Positions 1-8,727 of a stretch of DNA of 64,000 nucleotides are shown piece after piece (positions within the stretch are counted from its first letter, which is position 1; each line of letters starts with the position of its first letter). A program made the translations under genes and the position numbers. The notes beneath the pieces are model-generated. The model saw only the letters and a program-made list of their open reading frames with translations. It searched no databases and was not told the DNA's origin. Where the stretch lies: contig NZ_FOUS01000013.1 of the NCBI RefSeq assembly GCF_900114915.1, positions 211,919 through 275,918 on the forward strand. Direction: 5' to 3'. Source of the stretch: Bradyrhizobium sp. Rc3b. Lineage in GTDB: Bacteria; Pseudomonadota; Alphaproteobacteria; Rhizobiales; Xanthobacteraceae.

Positions 1-1347
1 GGCGCGTATCTGTCGACTTTCGGCCCCTACATCCCGCATGGCGGCGCGGGCATGCTGCCGGGCCTCTACGACATCCAGGCCTTCCACTGCCGGGTGCGCA
101 CCATCTTCACGCACAGCGTGCCGGTCGATGCCTATCGCGGCGCCGGGCGGCCGGAGGCGGCCTACGTCATCGAACGTCTCGTCGACGCCTGCGCGCGAAG
201 GCTCGACATGACGCCCGATGCCATCCGTCGCAAGAATTTCATTCCGCCGAAGGCGCTGCCTTACAAGACCGCGACGGGCAAGGTCTATGATTCCGGCGAT
301 TTCGCCGCGCATCTCAAGCGCGCGATGGAGATCGCCGAGTGGAAGGAATTTGGCAAGCGCGCCAAGACGGCCAAGAAGAACGGGCTAATCCGCGGCATCG
401 GTCTTGCGAGCTACGTCGAGATCTGCGGCGTGATGGGTGAGGAGACGGCCAACGTCCGTCTCGATCCCAGTGGCGACGTCACCGTGCTGATCGGCACGCA
501 ATCGAGCGGGCAGGGCCATCAGACCGCCTATGCGCAGATCGTCGCCGAGCAGTTCGGCCTGCCGCCGGAGCGGGTGCATATCCGTCAGGGCGACACCGAC
601 GAGATCGCGACCGGCCTCGGCACCGGCGGCTCGGCCTCGATTCCCACCGGCGGCGTCTGCGTGGAGCGTGCTGCGGGCGATCTCGGCAAGAAGCTGAAGG
701 AGCTTTCCGCGCAAGCGCTGGAAGCAAGTGCGGGCGACCTCGAGATCACCGATGGCGTGATCCGGATCGCCGGCACTGACCGCTCGATCTCCTTCGCCGA
801 CCTTGCCAAGCGGCCCGGCGCCGATCCGTCGAAGCTGAACGGCAGCGCGACCTTCGCCAGTGCCGACGGCACTTACCCGAACGGGACGCATCTGGCGGAG
901 GTCGAGATCGATCCTGCCACCGGCATCATCAGAATCGTCAACTACGTGATCGTCGACGATTTCGGCAAGACGCTCAACCCGCTGCTGCTGGCCGGCCAGG
1001 TGCATGGCGGCGCCATGCAGGGCATCGGCCAGGCGCTGATGGAGCAGGTGGTCTATGGGCCCAATGACGGCCAGCTCATCACCGCGACCTTCATGGACTA
1101 CGCGCTGCCGCGCGCGGCGGACGGGCCGGCTTTCGTGTTCGAGACCGCCAACGTGCCCTGCAAGACCAATCCGTTGGGCGTGAAGGGGGCGGGCGAAGCC
1201 GGCGCAATCGGCTCCTGTCCGGCCGTCGTCAACGCCATCGTCGACGCCCTCTGGCGCGAGTACAAGATCGACCACATCGACATGCCCGCGACCCCCGAGC
1301 GGGTGTGGATCGCCATCAGCGAGCACCATCGCCGCCACAGCCTCTAG
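1..1347 (+). CDS. Aerobic CO dehydrogenase / xanthine dehydrogenase-type molybdopterin-binding large subunit (CoxL-like), 5' truncated by window
   Basis: The reading frame is open from base 1, so only the last 448 residues of a protein usually near 780-800 residues are present. The fragment carries AYRGAGR close to its start, the active-site loop typical of form II CoxL-like proteins; form I true CO dehydrogenases have a Cys-containing AYxCSFR loop. Near the C terminus lies KGAGEAGAIGS, which holds the conserved Glu of molybdenum hydroxylases. The family binds molybdopterin-cytosine dinucleotide and works with FAD (CoxM) and 2Fe-2S (CoxS) subunits, expected left of the window. The form II loop means the true substrate is unknown and CO oxidation should not be assumed. 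A cytochrome c' gene follows 94 bases downstream on the same strand. Confidence 0.9.
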   Translation, partial: GAYLSTFGPYIPHGGAGMLPGLYDIQAFHCRVRTIFTHSVPVDAYRGAGRPEAAYVIERLVDACARRLDMTPDAIRRKNFIPPKALPYKTATGKVYDSGDFAAHLKRAMEIAEWKEFGKRAKTAKKNGLIRGIGLASYVEICGVMGEETANVRLDPSGDVTVLIGTQSSGQGHQTAYAQIVAEQFGLPPERVHIRQGDTDEIATGLGTGGSASIPTGGVCVERAAGDLGKKLKELSAQALEASAGDLEITDGVIRIAGTDRSISFADLAKRPGADPSKLNGSATFASADGTYPNGTHLAEVEIDPATGIIRIVNYVIVDDFGKTLNPLLLAGQVHGGAMQGIGQALMEQVVYGPNDGQLITATFMDYALPRAADGPAFVFETANVPCKTNPLGVKGAGEAGAIGSCPAVVNAIVDALWREYKIDHIDMPATPERVWIAISEHHRRHSL

Positions 1348-1441
1348 GCGGGATTCTTCCGCGGCGGGAATAAACGCCCGCTGCGGGGTTCTATCCATGG
1401 ATGGGCCCATCCTCACCTCTGCGAGCCGGAGACGTTAGCCA

Positions 1442-1891
1442 ATGAAAAGAACGATGATTGTCGCGGGCACCCTTTTGCTGGGGGCCGGCGCCGTGATGGC
1501 GCAACAGGAGATTGCCGTCCAGCAGGACAATCTGATGCGCTCGATCGCCAAGAACCAGTATGGCGTCATCCAGAAGATGACGAAGGGCGAAATCCCCTTC
1601 GACCGGAAGGCTGCCGATCAGGCCATTGCCAGCATCGAGGCCGACGTCGCCAAGATCGCCAAGACCTTCGAGGTCAATCCCAAGCAGGACGTGGTGAACG
1701 CGACGTACGGTGCCTCGCAAAAGGTCTGGCAGAACAAGGCCGATTTCGACTCCAAGATTCCTCCGGTGCAGAAGGCGATCACCGACGCCAAAGGCAAGAT
1801 TACCGACGTCGCGAGCCTGAAGGCGGCCTATACCGCGATCAATGATCGCTGCAACGATTGCCACGAGACCTATCGGGTGAAGTTGAAATAG
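1442..1891 (+). CDS. Cytochrome c' family protein
   Basis: 149 residues with a Sec signal peptide (about 1-20, ending near VMA-QQE). The haem-binding motif CNDCH lies at residues 137-141, just before the C terminus, which is the arrangement of four-helix-bundle cytochromes c'. Length fits the family. Such periplasmic proteins bind NO or other small ligands at a five-coordinate haem; the function here is inferred from fold only. A GGAG ribosome-binding site (in gccggagacg) lies upstream of the ATG. It follows the CoxL-like gene on the same strand and could be co-transcribed. A hairpin with a T-run at 2011-2041 ends the unit. Confidence 0.88.
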   Translation: MKRTMIVAGTLLLGAGAVMAQQEIAVQQDNLMRSIAKNQYGVIQKMTKGEIPFDRKAADQAIASIEADVAKIAKTFEVNPKQDVVNATYGASQKVWQNKADFDSKIPPVQKAITDAKGKITDVASLKAAYTAINDRCNDCHETYRVKLK

Positions 1892-1910
1892 CGGGTTACA
1901 GAGTCCCTTG

Positions 1911-1987
1911 CCCGGATGAGCGAAGCGATATCCGGGGAGTCCAGCCGAGTTGATAGTCTGTCCCGGATGTCGCTTCGCTCGTCCGGG
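1911..1987. repeat. Inverted intergenic repeat, CCCGGATG family
   Basis: Two 26-base arms, 1911-1936 and 1962-1987, are inverted copies of each other with two mismatches. Each begins CCCGGAT and contains an AGCGAAGCGA or TCGCTTCGCT core. A second member of the same family lies at 51879-51948. The 305-base gap between the cytochrome c' and the PLP enzyme contains only this element and the following terminator. Confidence 0.8.
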
Positions 1988-2010
1988 CTACATACTGCAT
2001 TGGAATTATG

Positions 2011-2041
2011 AAGGGCGGTTGCGATAGCGACCGCCCTTTTT
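2011..2041 (+). terminator. Rho-independent terminator after cytochrome c'
   Basis: AAGGGCGGT (2011-2019) pairs with ACCGCCCTT (2030-2038) around a short loop, and the right arm runs directly into a TTTTT tract. It suits termination of the cytochrome c' transcript. Confidence 0.75.
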
Positions 2042-2196
2042 CTGTGCGCAAGGTCTGACGGATCGCTGCCGGAGCAGCTATCTTCGAGCCAACGGCCGTG
2101 GCGTTGATGCGACGAGGCGCACCTCTTTCCCGACTGCCTCATCACATCAGGAGTTCCAACGCGCGGCGAAGACCCCAATCAACAGCGAGACAGGCC

Positions 2197-3480
2197 ATGG
2201 CAAAACCGTTTCCGTCGAAGACCCACATCGGCAATCACATGCTGCACCCTGAAACGCTGATGCTGACCTATGGCTATGATCCGCAACTGTCGGAAGGTGC
2301 CATCAAGCCGCCGGTGTTCCTGACCTCTACCTTCGTGTTTAGGACAGCCGATGACGGGCAGGACTTTTTCGATTTCGTCGCCGGTCGGCGCGAGCCGCCG
2401 GAAGGCATGGGTGCGGGTCTGGTCTATTCGCGCTTCAACCATCCCAACAGCGAGATCGTCGAGGACAGGCTCTCGATCTACGAGCGCACCGAGAGCTGCG
2501 CGCTGTTCTCGTCCGGCATGGCGGCCATCGCCACCACGATCCTGGCTTTCGTTCGCCCGGGCGACGTCATCCTGCACTCGCAGCCGCTCTATGGCGGGAC
2601 GGAAACGCTGCTGACGAACACGCTGGCCCGCCTGTCGATCGGCGCCGTCGGCTTTGCCGACGGGATCGACGAAGCCGCCGTCAAGCAGGCCTCGGAGGAG
2701 GCCATGGCCAAGGGCCGCGTTTCGATGATCCTGATCGAGACCCCGGCCAACCCGACCAACGGCCTGGTCGATGTCGCCATGATCCGCCGCATCGCCGACG
2801 CTATCGGCAAGGCCCAGGGACACACGCCGATCATCGCCTGCGACAACACGCTGCTCGGACCGGTGTTTCAGCGGCCGATCGAGCACGGCGCCGACATTTC
2901 CCTCTACTCGCTCACGAAGTACGTCGGTGGTCATTCCGACCTGATCGCGGGCGCCGCGCTCGGCTCGAAGGCGCTGATGAAAGGCATCAAGGCGCTCCGC
3001 GGCGCCATCGGCACCCAGCTCGATCCGCATTCCTGCTGGATGATCAACCGCTCGCTCGAGACTCTGAGCCTGCGTATGGAAAAAGCCGATGCGAATGCGC
3101 GCCTCGTGGCGGATTATTTGCGCGATCACCCCAAGGTGGCCAAGGTCCACTATCTCGGTCATCACGAGGAGGCCTCGCCGGCCGGGCGTGTGTTCGCGCG
3201 GCAATGCCTGGGGGCGGGATCCACCTTCTCGTTCGACATCGTCGGCGGCAAGGACGCTGCGGTCAAATTCCTCAACGCGCTGCAGATCCTCAAGCTGGCG
3301 GTCAGCCTCGGCGGCACGGAATCGCTCGCCAGCCTGCCTGCGACCATGACCCATTCCGGCGTTCCCGCCGACATCCGCCGGAAAATCGGCGTGCTCGATT
3401 CCACGATCCGGCTGTCGATCGGCATCGAGAATCCCTCCGACCTGATTGCCGACCTCACGCAGGCGCTGAACGCGGCTTAA
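2197..3480 (+). CDS. Cystathionine gamma-synthase / methionine gamma-lyase family PLP enzyme
   Basis: 427 residues from the ATG at 2197 (MAKPFPSKTH); an in-frame ATG at 2098 would add a basic, non-conserved leader, so the later start is preferred. It belongs to the Cys/Met metabolism PLP-dependent family (fold type I). Visible features are the substrate/PLP loop YSRFNHPNSEIVEDRL, SSGMAAI, the D..NT block (ACDNTLLGP) and the Schiff-base lysine in SLTKYVGGHSD (about residue 241). Family members carry out gamma-replacement or gamma-elimination on homoserine esters, cystathionine or methionine; the exact reaction cannot be read from sequence. It is monocistronic, convergent with the CHRD gene. 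Confidence 0.88.
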   Translation: MAKPFPSKTHIGNHMLHPETLMLTYGYDPQLSEGAIKPPVFLTSTFVFRTADDGQDFFDFVAGRREPPEGMGAGLVYSRFNHPNSEIVEDRLSIYERTESCALFSSGMAAIATTILAFVRPGDVILHSQPLYGGTETLLTNTLARLSIGAVGFADGIDEAAVKQASEEAMAKGRVSMILIETPANPTNGLVDVAMIRRIADAIGKAQGHTPIIACDNTLLGPVFQRPIEHGADISLYSLTKYVGGHSDLIAGAALGSKALMKGIKALRGAIGTQLDPHSCWMINRSLETLSLRMEKADANARLVADYLRDHPKVAKVHYLGHHEEASPAGRVFARQCLGAGSTFSFDIVGGKDAAVKFLNALQILKLAVSLGGTESLASLPATMTHSGVPADIRRKIGVLDSTIRLSIGIENPSDLIADLTQALNAA

Positions 3481-3498
3481 GGCGCGGCCGGAATCGAA

Positions 3499-3529
3499 AA
3501 GGCCGGACGCCCCTCCCGCGCCCGGCCTT
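3499..3529 (-). terminator. Probable terminator of the CHRD gene
   Basis: AAGGCCGG (3499-3506) and CCGGCCTT (3522-3529) form a stem. On the minus strand it is followed by TTTTC, so it would end the CHRD-protein transcript; it sits between two convergent genes. Confidence 0.55.
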
Positions 3530-3553
3530 CACGCAACGAAGCAGCGTCGCGGC

Positions 3554-3970
3554 TTACTTCGTCACCTGGCCGCGGATCTCGCCGCCCGGGTTCGCCGCGG
3601 TGTGGATGTTGATGTAGAGCTTGCCGCCGAGCAGATCGGCGGCCTGCGCGTCGGTGAGCGTCGCTTCGCCCTTGACGGGGCTCGCGGCCGCATTCGGGAT
3701 CGCAACGGCCACGCCTGCGTTCTTGCCGGCCTCGGCCGGGCCGTGGAAATGCGCGGCGGTGGCGGGGCCGGAGAGCCCGGAATAAGTGACGGTCCACGAC
3801 AGCTTCTTGCTGGCGGCATCATAGTCCAGATCGGCGGTTCCGGTGCCGCTGGTGGTCGTTGCCGGCACCTCGGATTTGCCGTCGAGCGTTGCTTTCAGCT
3901 TTTCGGCGCTGGCCGGGCCGGCAAAAGCAACGGCACCGAGCGCTAAGGCGGCAATGACGGTCTTGTTCAT
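3554..3970 (-). CDS. Exported CHRD-domain protein
   Basis: 138 residues with a clear signal peptide (about 1-22, ending PASA-EK). The rest is one CHRD domain: KATLDGKSEVPATTTSGTGTA, a central AHFHGPA block and the terminal NIHTAANPGGEIRGQV. CHRD domains were named from the BMP antagonist chordin and occur in many bacterial exported proteins; no enzymatic role is established. A GGGAG ribosome-binding site precedes the ATG. It is transcribed away from the diheme cytochrome gene, from a 155-base divergent spacer. Confidence 0.9.
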   Translation of the reverse strand: MNKTVIAALALGAVAFAGPASAEKLKATLDGKSEVPATTTSGTGTADLDYDAASKKLSWTVTYSGLSGPATAAHFHGPAEAGKNAGVAVAIPNAAASPVKGEATLTDAQAADLLGGKLYINIHTAANPGGEIRGQVTK

Positions 3971-4125
3971 GACATTCTCCCTGCTGAGCCCGTTCGGGCT
4001 GCCAAACTTTCAACAGCCGGCGTTTCAGTTTATTCCCGTTTCCGGCCGGGGCTGGCTAAATTCTTCGTGGTTGGGGTTGCGACGGCATCAGTCTTAGGTT
4101 CGCGACGACGAGTGAATGGATCCGC

Positions 4126-5052
4126 ATGTTGCAACGAACAATTCTCGTGGGGCTGCTCGCCGCGGTCACTGCTGCCGTGGTCTATTGGTGGCTCAGCGCG
4201 CCAGTGGTGGCGGCCGCGGGCAATGCGCCGGCCCACGTGGCAAACCTTGCCAACGGCGAGGCCATGTTCAACGCCGGGGGCTGCGCGTCCTGCCATGCCA
4301 CTCCGGACCAGCCCGACCGTGTCAAGCTCGGTGGCGGCCTCGCGATCAAGTCGCCGTTCGGAACGTTCTACGCGCCGAACATCTCTCCCGATCCGAACGA
4401 CGGCATCGGCAAATGGACCGACGCCGACTTCGTCAACGCGGTGATGCACGGGGTTTCGCCAAACGGGCAGCATTATTTTCCTGCCTTTCCCTATACGTCC
4501 TATCAGCACGCAAGGCGCGAGGACGTGCTCGATCTCTTCGCCTATCTGAAGACGCTGCCGTCTGTTGCCGGCAAGGTGCGTGACCATGATATCCCGTTTC
4601 CCTTCGATATCCGGCGCAATGTCGGCATCTGGAAATTGCTGTTCATGGACGGCAAGCGCTTCGTCGCTGACGGCACCAAGTCGCCGCAATTCAATCGCGG
4701 CGCCTATCTAGTCAACAGTTTTGGCCATTGCGCCGAATGCCACAGCCCGCGCAACGCGCTTGGCGGCATCATCTCGGGCGAGCGCTTTGCCGGCGGGCCC
4801 AATCCGGAAGGCGAGGGGTGGGTCCCCAACATCACCCAGAAGCGCCTCGGCGAGTGGAGCGCCAAGGATATCGCCGATTTGCTCAAGACCGGCGACTTGC
4901 CCGACGGCGACAGCGTCGGCGGCGCGATGAGGCGGGTGATCAAGAACATCTCGCAATTGTCCGACGCGGATATTGCGGCGATGGCGGACTATCTCAAATC
5001 GCTGCCGCCGGTCGAGGGTCCGCCGCGGCCCAAGCGCAAGGAAGCTGGCTAG
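4126..5052 (+). CDS. Diheme c-type cytochrome, membrane-anchored
   Basis: 308 residues. An N-terminal hydrophobic segment (about 5-30) is an uncleaved anchor or signal, followed by two cytochrome c domains. Haem motifs are CASCH at 53-57 and CAECH at about 202-206, and each domain has a distal block with Met (for example MHGVSPNGQHYFPAFPY). The layout resembles cytochrome c subunits of alcohol or sugar dehydrogenases that pass electrons to the respiratory chain, but no dehydrogenase gene is adjacent, so the partner is unknown. The stop lies 2 bases from the convergent AsnC-domain gene. Confidence 0.88.
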   Translation: MLQRTILVGLLAAVTAAVVYWWLSAPVVAAAGNAPAHVANLANGEAMFNAGGCASCHATPDQPDRVKLGGGLAIKSPFGTFYAPNISPDPNDGIGKWTDADFVNAVMHGVSPNGQHYFPAFPYTSYQHARREDVLDLFAYLKTLPSVAGKVRDHDIPFPFDIRRNVGIWKLLFMDGKRFVADGTKSPQFNRGAYLVNSFGHCAECHSPRNALGGIISGERFAGGPNPEGEGWVPNITQKRLGEWSAKDIADLLKTGDLPDGDSVGGAMRRVIKNISQLSDADIAAMADYLKSLPPVEGPPRPKRKEAG

Positions 5053-5053
5053 C

Positions 5054-5299
5054 TCAGCTGGCGCCGAACGCCTTGAAGGTGATGATGGTGAGGGTGTCCT
5101 GGATGCCCGGCAGCACCTGCACCTTCTCGTTGACGAAATGGCCGATATCGGTGTCCTTGTCGACGTAGAATTTCACCAGGAGGTCATATTGGCCGGCCGT
5201 GGAGTAGATCTCGGACGCGATCTCGGCTTCGGCAAGCGCATTGGCGACCGTATAGGACTGACCGAGCTTGCATTTGATCTGGACGAAAAAGGGAACCAT
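5054..5299 (-). CDS. Stand-alone Lrp/AsnC ligand-binding (RAM) domain protein
   Basis: 81 residues starting MVPFFVQIKC; a CGGAG ribosome-binding site 8 bases upstream supports this start over an upstream in-frame ATG. The whole chain matches the regulation-of-amino-acid-metabolism fold of Lrp/AsnC proteins (VQIKCKLGQ, GQYDLLVKFYVD, LPGIQDTLTIITFK), without the N-terminal helix-turn-helix. Such orphan domains form oligomers and may bind amino acids or pair with full-length Lrp proteins; this one cannot bind DNA alone. It is convergent with the cytochrome gene. Confidence 0.88.
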   Translation of the reverse strand: MVPFFVQIKCKLGQSYTVANALAEAEIASEIYSTAGQYDLLVKFYVDKDTDIGHFVNEKVQVLPGIQDTLTIITFKAFGAS

Positions 5300-5394
5300 C
5301 GCGGGCACTCCGAAAGCGTATCTGACGGCTAATAGGCCAAACCCGGCCCGATTTAGCAAGCGGACTTGCCGGCCGCCAGATGCCGGTCCCTAGT

Positions 5395-7377
5395 TTAGGA
5401 CGTCACCACGGCCGCGGCGAATGCGTCTCTGAGCCGCTGCGCGAGCTCGACCTTGCGATAGGGCTTGGTCAGCACGATCGCCTGCGCATGCGCGTGGCCC
5501 TGCTCGACCAGGGTCTCCAGCGCGTAGCCCGAGGTGAACAGGACCGGCAGACCGGGACGAATCCGCCGCGCCTGGTCGGCGAGCTCCCAGCCGCTCATGC
5601 CGCCGGGCATTACGATGTCGGTGAACAGCATGTCGATACCGGGCTCGGTACGCAGCTGCTGCAACGCCTCCTTGCCGTTGACTGCGGCAACGACGCGATA
5701 TCCGAGAGCTTCGACCCTGCGAATGGCGGAGGAGCGAACGAACGGATCGTCCTCGGCGATCAGGATCGTCTCATATCCTCGCGGCGCTGCGTCCTCGCCA
5801 TCGGAAAGCTCGGTGTGCGATGGTCCGATGTCCGCGCGCGGCAAATAGATCCGGACCGTCGTCCCAAGGCCCGGCTCGCTGTAGATCGTGACATGGCCAT
5901 TGGATTGCTTGGCGAAACCATAGACCATGCTGAGGCCGAGGCCCGAGCCCTTGCCGACCTCCTTGGTGGTGAAGAACGGCTCGAACACGCGCCGGGTGAC
6001 GTCCGGCGTCATGCCTTCGCCGTCGTCGGTGATCGAGATCAACACATAGCTGCCGGATGCGACTTCGGGGTGAAGGGCGCGATAGTCGTCGTCGAGTGTC
6101 GTCAACTCCGTGCTCAGGGTCAGATGACCACCGGCCGGCATGGCATCCTGCGCATTGAGCGCAAGGTTGAGCACGGCGGATTCGAGCTGGGCCCGATCCG
6201 CGAAGGCCACGATCGTGCCGGGCCTGGAAGCCGTCCTGATCTCGATGTCCTCGCGCAAGGTGCGCTTGAGCAGCTTGAACATGGACTCGAGCAGGCCGCG
6301 GCAATCGATCGTCTGGGGCTGCAGCAACTGGCGGCGACTGAATGCGAGCAGGCGCTGCGTCAGCTCGGCGCCCCGTTCGCCCGACTGGCAGATGTCCTCG
6401 GAAAAGCGGCGCAGGTCGGGCCTCGCCTTGAGCTGCTCGCTCAGATGCTCGGCGTTGCCGATGATGACGGTGAGCAGGTTGTTGAAGTCATGGGCGATGC
6501 CGCCGGAGAGCTGACCGACCGTCTCCATCTTCTGCGCCTGCTGGAGCTGCTGCTCGGTCAGCTTGCGCGCGGTCAGGTCGTGGACGATGCCGACGAAGAT
6601 CAATTCGCCGTCCTGCCGAGTCCGGCCGACCGACACGTCCATCGGAAAGGTCGAACCGTCCTTGCGCAGGCCGATGGCCTCGCCGGCGGTCGCGAAAAGC
6701 CTTGCGTGGCTGTCGGGCGCGGTGCCCGCCTCGGGCATCAGCATCCTGACGTTCCGGCCCATGACCTCGTCGGCGGAGTAGCCGAACAAGCGCTCGCAGG
6801 CCGGATTGAACAGCAGAATATGGTCCTGCGCGTCGAGCAGGATGACCCCGTCGACCGCGGTCTCGACGATCGCGGTGAGGCGCGCCACGCTCTCGCGCAT
6901 CGCGCGCTGGGCGTCGCTGACCTGCTTGAGCAGCAGCGTCGCGTCCCGGCTCTTGATCTCCTCCTCCTCGAGCGCGGCCTGGACCTGCCGCAGCTCGAAC
7001 GGCGAGGGGATCGTCAGGATCTTCGGCAACAGCGGCCAGAGCGCGCCAGCCGTGACCACGGACGCCACCGCGGTCGCCGCCTTGACCATGCCCTCGATGC
7101 CATAGACCGGGACCCAGAGCGTGTAGATCGACAGCACATGGGTGAGGCCGCACGCCATGATGAAAATCGCGAAGGCCCAATAGACCCAGCCGAACTTGAG
7201 GTCGCGCCGCTTGGTGACCAGGATCGCAAGGGCAAACGGAATCGAAAAATAGGCGGCGGCGATGCAGGCGTCGGAAACGACGTGAAGCCAGATCAGCTCA
7301 GGCTCCCACAACAGGCAGATGCCGTGCGGCGACAGCATGGACGAGTCGAGAAGACGTTCAAAAAAGGCCCACATCAT
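5395..7377 (-). CDS. Hybrid histidine kinase with ethylene-receptor-like membrane sensor, PAS and receiver domain
   Basis: 660 residues from the ATG at 7377, preceded by a GGGGTGGGA ribosome-binding site; the frame stays open further upstream but that leader looks non-coding. Residues about 25-120 form three membrane helices that align with the ethylene-binding domain of plant ETR1: SD at 35-36, AYFSIP at 42-47, and ACGLTH at 75-80, whose Cys76 and His80 match the Cu(I) ligands. Then come a helical linker, PAS (about 165-275), HisKA with GGIAHDFNN (His296), HATPase with GEGM and GKGSGLGLS, and a receiver domain whose TDIVMP holds Asp587. The ligand is not proven. It is monocistronic with no partner regulator nearby. 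Confidence 0.88.
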   Translation of the reverse strand: MMWAFFERLLDSSMLSPHGICLLWEPELIWLHVVSDACIAAAYFSIPFALAILVTKRRDLKFGWVYWAFAIFIMACGLTHVLSIYTLWVPVYGIEGMVKAATAVASVVTAGALWPLLPKILTIPSPFELRQVQAALEEEEIKSRDATLLLKQVSDAQRAMRESVARLTAIVETAVDGVILLDAQDHILLFNPACERLFGYSADEVMGRNVRMLMPEAGTAPDSHARLFATAGEAIGLRKDGSTFPMDVSVGRTRQDGELIFVGIVHDLTARKLTEQQLQQAQKMETVGQLSGGIAHDFNNLLTVIIGNAEHLSEQLKARPDLRRFSEDICQSGERGAELTQRLLAFSRRQLLQPQTIDCRGLLESMFKLLKRTLREDIEIRTASRPGTIVAFADRAQLESAVLNLALNAQDAMPAGGHLTLSTELTTLDDDYRALHPEVASGSYVLISITDDGEGMTPDVTRRVFEPFFTTKEVGKGSGLGLSMVYGFAKQSNGHVTIYSEPGLGTTVRIYLPRADIGPSHTELSDGEDAAPRGYETILIAEDDPFVRSSAIRRVEALGYRVVAAVNGKEALQQLRTEPGIDMLFTDIVMPGGMSGWELADQARRIRPGLPVLFTSGYALETLVEQGHAHAQAIVLTKPYRKVELAQRLRDAFAAAVVTS

Positions 7378-7691
7378 TCCCACCCCAAGATTCCGTTCCA
7401 AGCGGCTTGCGGGCCGGGAGCCCGCAACATGGGTGTCGCTGGACAGTTCCACTCTCACCTCGCGCTCTTCGGCGAAGCAGGTGAGGTTCGAGACTATACC
7501 AAGGGTCCGGCGCGGTTGCATTTTCAAGTCCGCACGATTGCGGGGCGAGCCGGCCCGCTGTTTGCCTGATTCGCAGGGAATGCACGGCGTCGCGAATCAC
7601 TATCGGCCGCGGCTCGGCGCGCTTGCCGGTGTTCCACGGCCGCGCTAGGACAGGCCATGGCGGTGTCTGTATCCAGCAAAGGTGTCCGGCG
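7378..7691. other. Divergent intergenic spacer (kinase / thiD)
   Basis: 314 bases separating two divergent genes. Both ribosome-binding sites are visible. I see no repeat, terminator or conserved operator; the promoters must lie here, but none could be assigned with confidence. Confidence 0.5.
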
Positions 7692-8492
7692 ATGACGACC
7701 CCGGTCGCACTCACCATCGCCGGCTCCGATTCGAGCGGCGGCGCCGGCATCCAGGCCGACCTGAAGACGTTTGCCGCGCTCGGCGTCTACGGCGCGTCCG
7801 TCATTACGGCCTTGACCGCGCAGAACACGCGCGGCGTCACCGGCATTCATGCGGTGCCGGCCGAGTTCGTCACCGCGCAGATCGATGCGGTGTTTTCCGA
7901 TCTCGACATTGGCGCGGTGAAGATCGGCATGGTGGCCCAGGTCGCCAGTATCGATGCGATCGCGGCCGCGCTGTCGCGCTTGGCGCCGGGGCACGTCGTG
8001 CTCGATCCCGTGATGGTGGCGACCTCCGGCGACCGCCTGCTGGCATCCGAGGCCGTCGACGCGCTCCGCACAAAACTGATACCGCTGGCGTCGGTGATCA
8101 CGCCCAATCTGCCGGAGGCCGCGGCTCTGCTCGACGAGCCGGTCGCGGCAAGCGAGGCCGAGATCGAAACCCAGGGGCATCGCCTGCTGGCGCTCGGCTG
8201 CGGTGCGGTCCTGATCAAGGGCGGACACGGCGAGGGCGCCGAGAGCACCGACTATCTCGTCACGTCCGAAAGCACGATCGCGCTTGCGGCGCCGCGCGTT
8301 GCCACACGCAACACCCATGGCACCGGCTGCTCGCTGTCCTCGGCGGTCGCGGCGGGGCTCGCCAAGGGCGAAGGTCTGGAGCTTGCCGTGCGCAACTCCA
8401 AGACCTGGATCAGCGCGGCCATCGCAGCCGCTGACCGCTTCAGCGTCGGTCGTGGCCACGGCCCGGTCCATCATTTCCACAAGTTCTACTGA
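7692..8492 (+). CDS. thiD: Hydroxymethylpyrimidine / phosphomethylpyrimidine kinase
   Basis: 266 residues from the ATG at 7692, preceded by AAAGGTG. The N terminus TIAGSDSSGGAGIQADLKTF is the substrate-binding signature of ThiD, and the C-terminal HGTGCSLSSA is the anion-hole and catalytic Asp/Gly block of ribokinase-like kinases. It phosphorylates HMP and then HMP-P to HMP-PP for thiamine synthesis, in the cytoplasm. Length matches the family. No other thiamine gene is adjacent, and no TPP riboswitch was seen in the upstream spacer. Confidence 0.95.
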   Translation: MTTPVALTIAGSDSSGGAGIQADLKTFAALGVYGASVITALTAQNTRGVTGIHAVPAEFVTAQIDAVFSDLDIGAVKIGMVAQVASIDAIAAALSRLAPGHVVLDPVMVATSGDRLLASEAVDALRTKLIPLASVITPNLPEAAALLDEPVAASEAEIETQGHRLLALGCGAVLIKGGHGEGAESTDYLVTSESTIALAAPRVATRNTHGTGCSLSSAVAAGLAKGEGLELAVRNSKTWISAAIAAADRFSVGRGHGPVHHFHKFY

Positions 8493-8686
8493 GGCGGGCG
8501 GCCAGCGGGAGCGCAGGCGTTCGTCTGTTCAGCGCTGCTCGTGTGGGTAGTTCCCCCTCCAGGGGAGGGGAGGATTGCTGCGGCCCCCTGCGGCGCCATG
8601 TCGCCTGATTGTCGCATGCGACTGATATTCGCGGAGAGGGCGAGGCAAGGCGTGATTCGTATCTGAAGGTGCCTCAAAAGTTCAAT

Positions 8687-8704
8687 CGGTCATCCCCCTG
8701 TCAC
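8687..8704 (+). promoter_or_regulatory. Pho box (PhoB-binding direct repeat)
   Basis: CGGTCAT (8687-8693), a 4-base spacer CCCC, then CTGTCAC (8698-8704). This 7-4-7 direct repeat with 11-base period matches the PhoB consensus CTGTCAT-N4-CTGTCAT/C with two mismatches at most. It ends 23 bases before the ATG of the downstream phosphodiesterase gene, which points to phosphate-starvation control of that operon. Confidence 0.78.
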
Positions 8705-8727
8705 GGGACATTGTTACAGGCTGGCGC

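Noticed and set aside
2098..2196. Upstream start for the PLP enzyme
   Set aside because: The 33-residue extension is Arg-rich and unlike family N termini; the ATG at 2197 gives a normal start.
5380..7569. A 729-codon plus-strand frame opposite the hybrid kinase
   Set aside because: The minus strand encodes a full PAS-HisKA-HATPase-REC protein; the opposite frame is Arg/Gln/Asp-rich with no motif.
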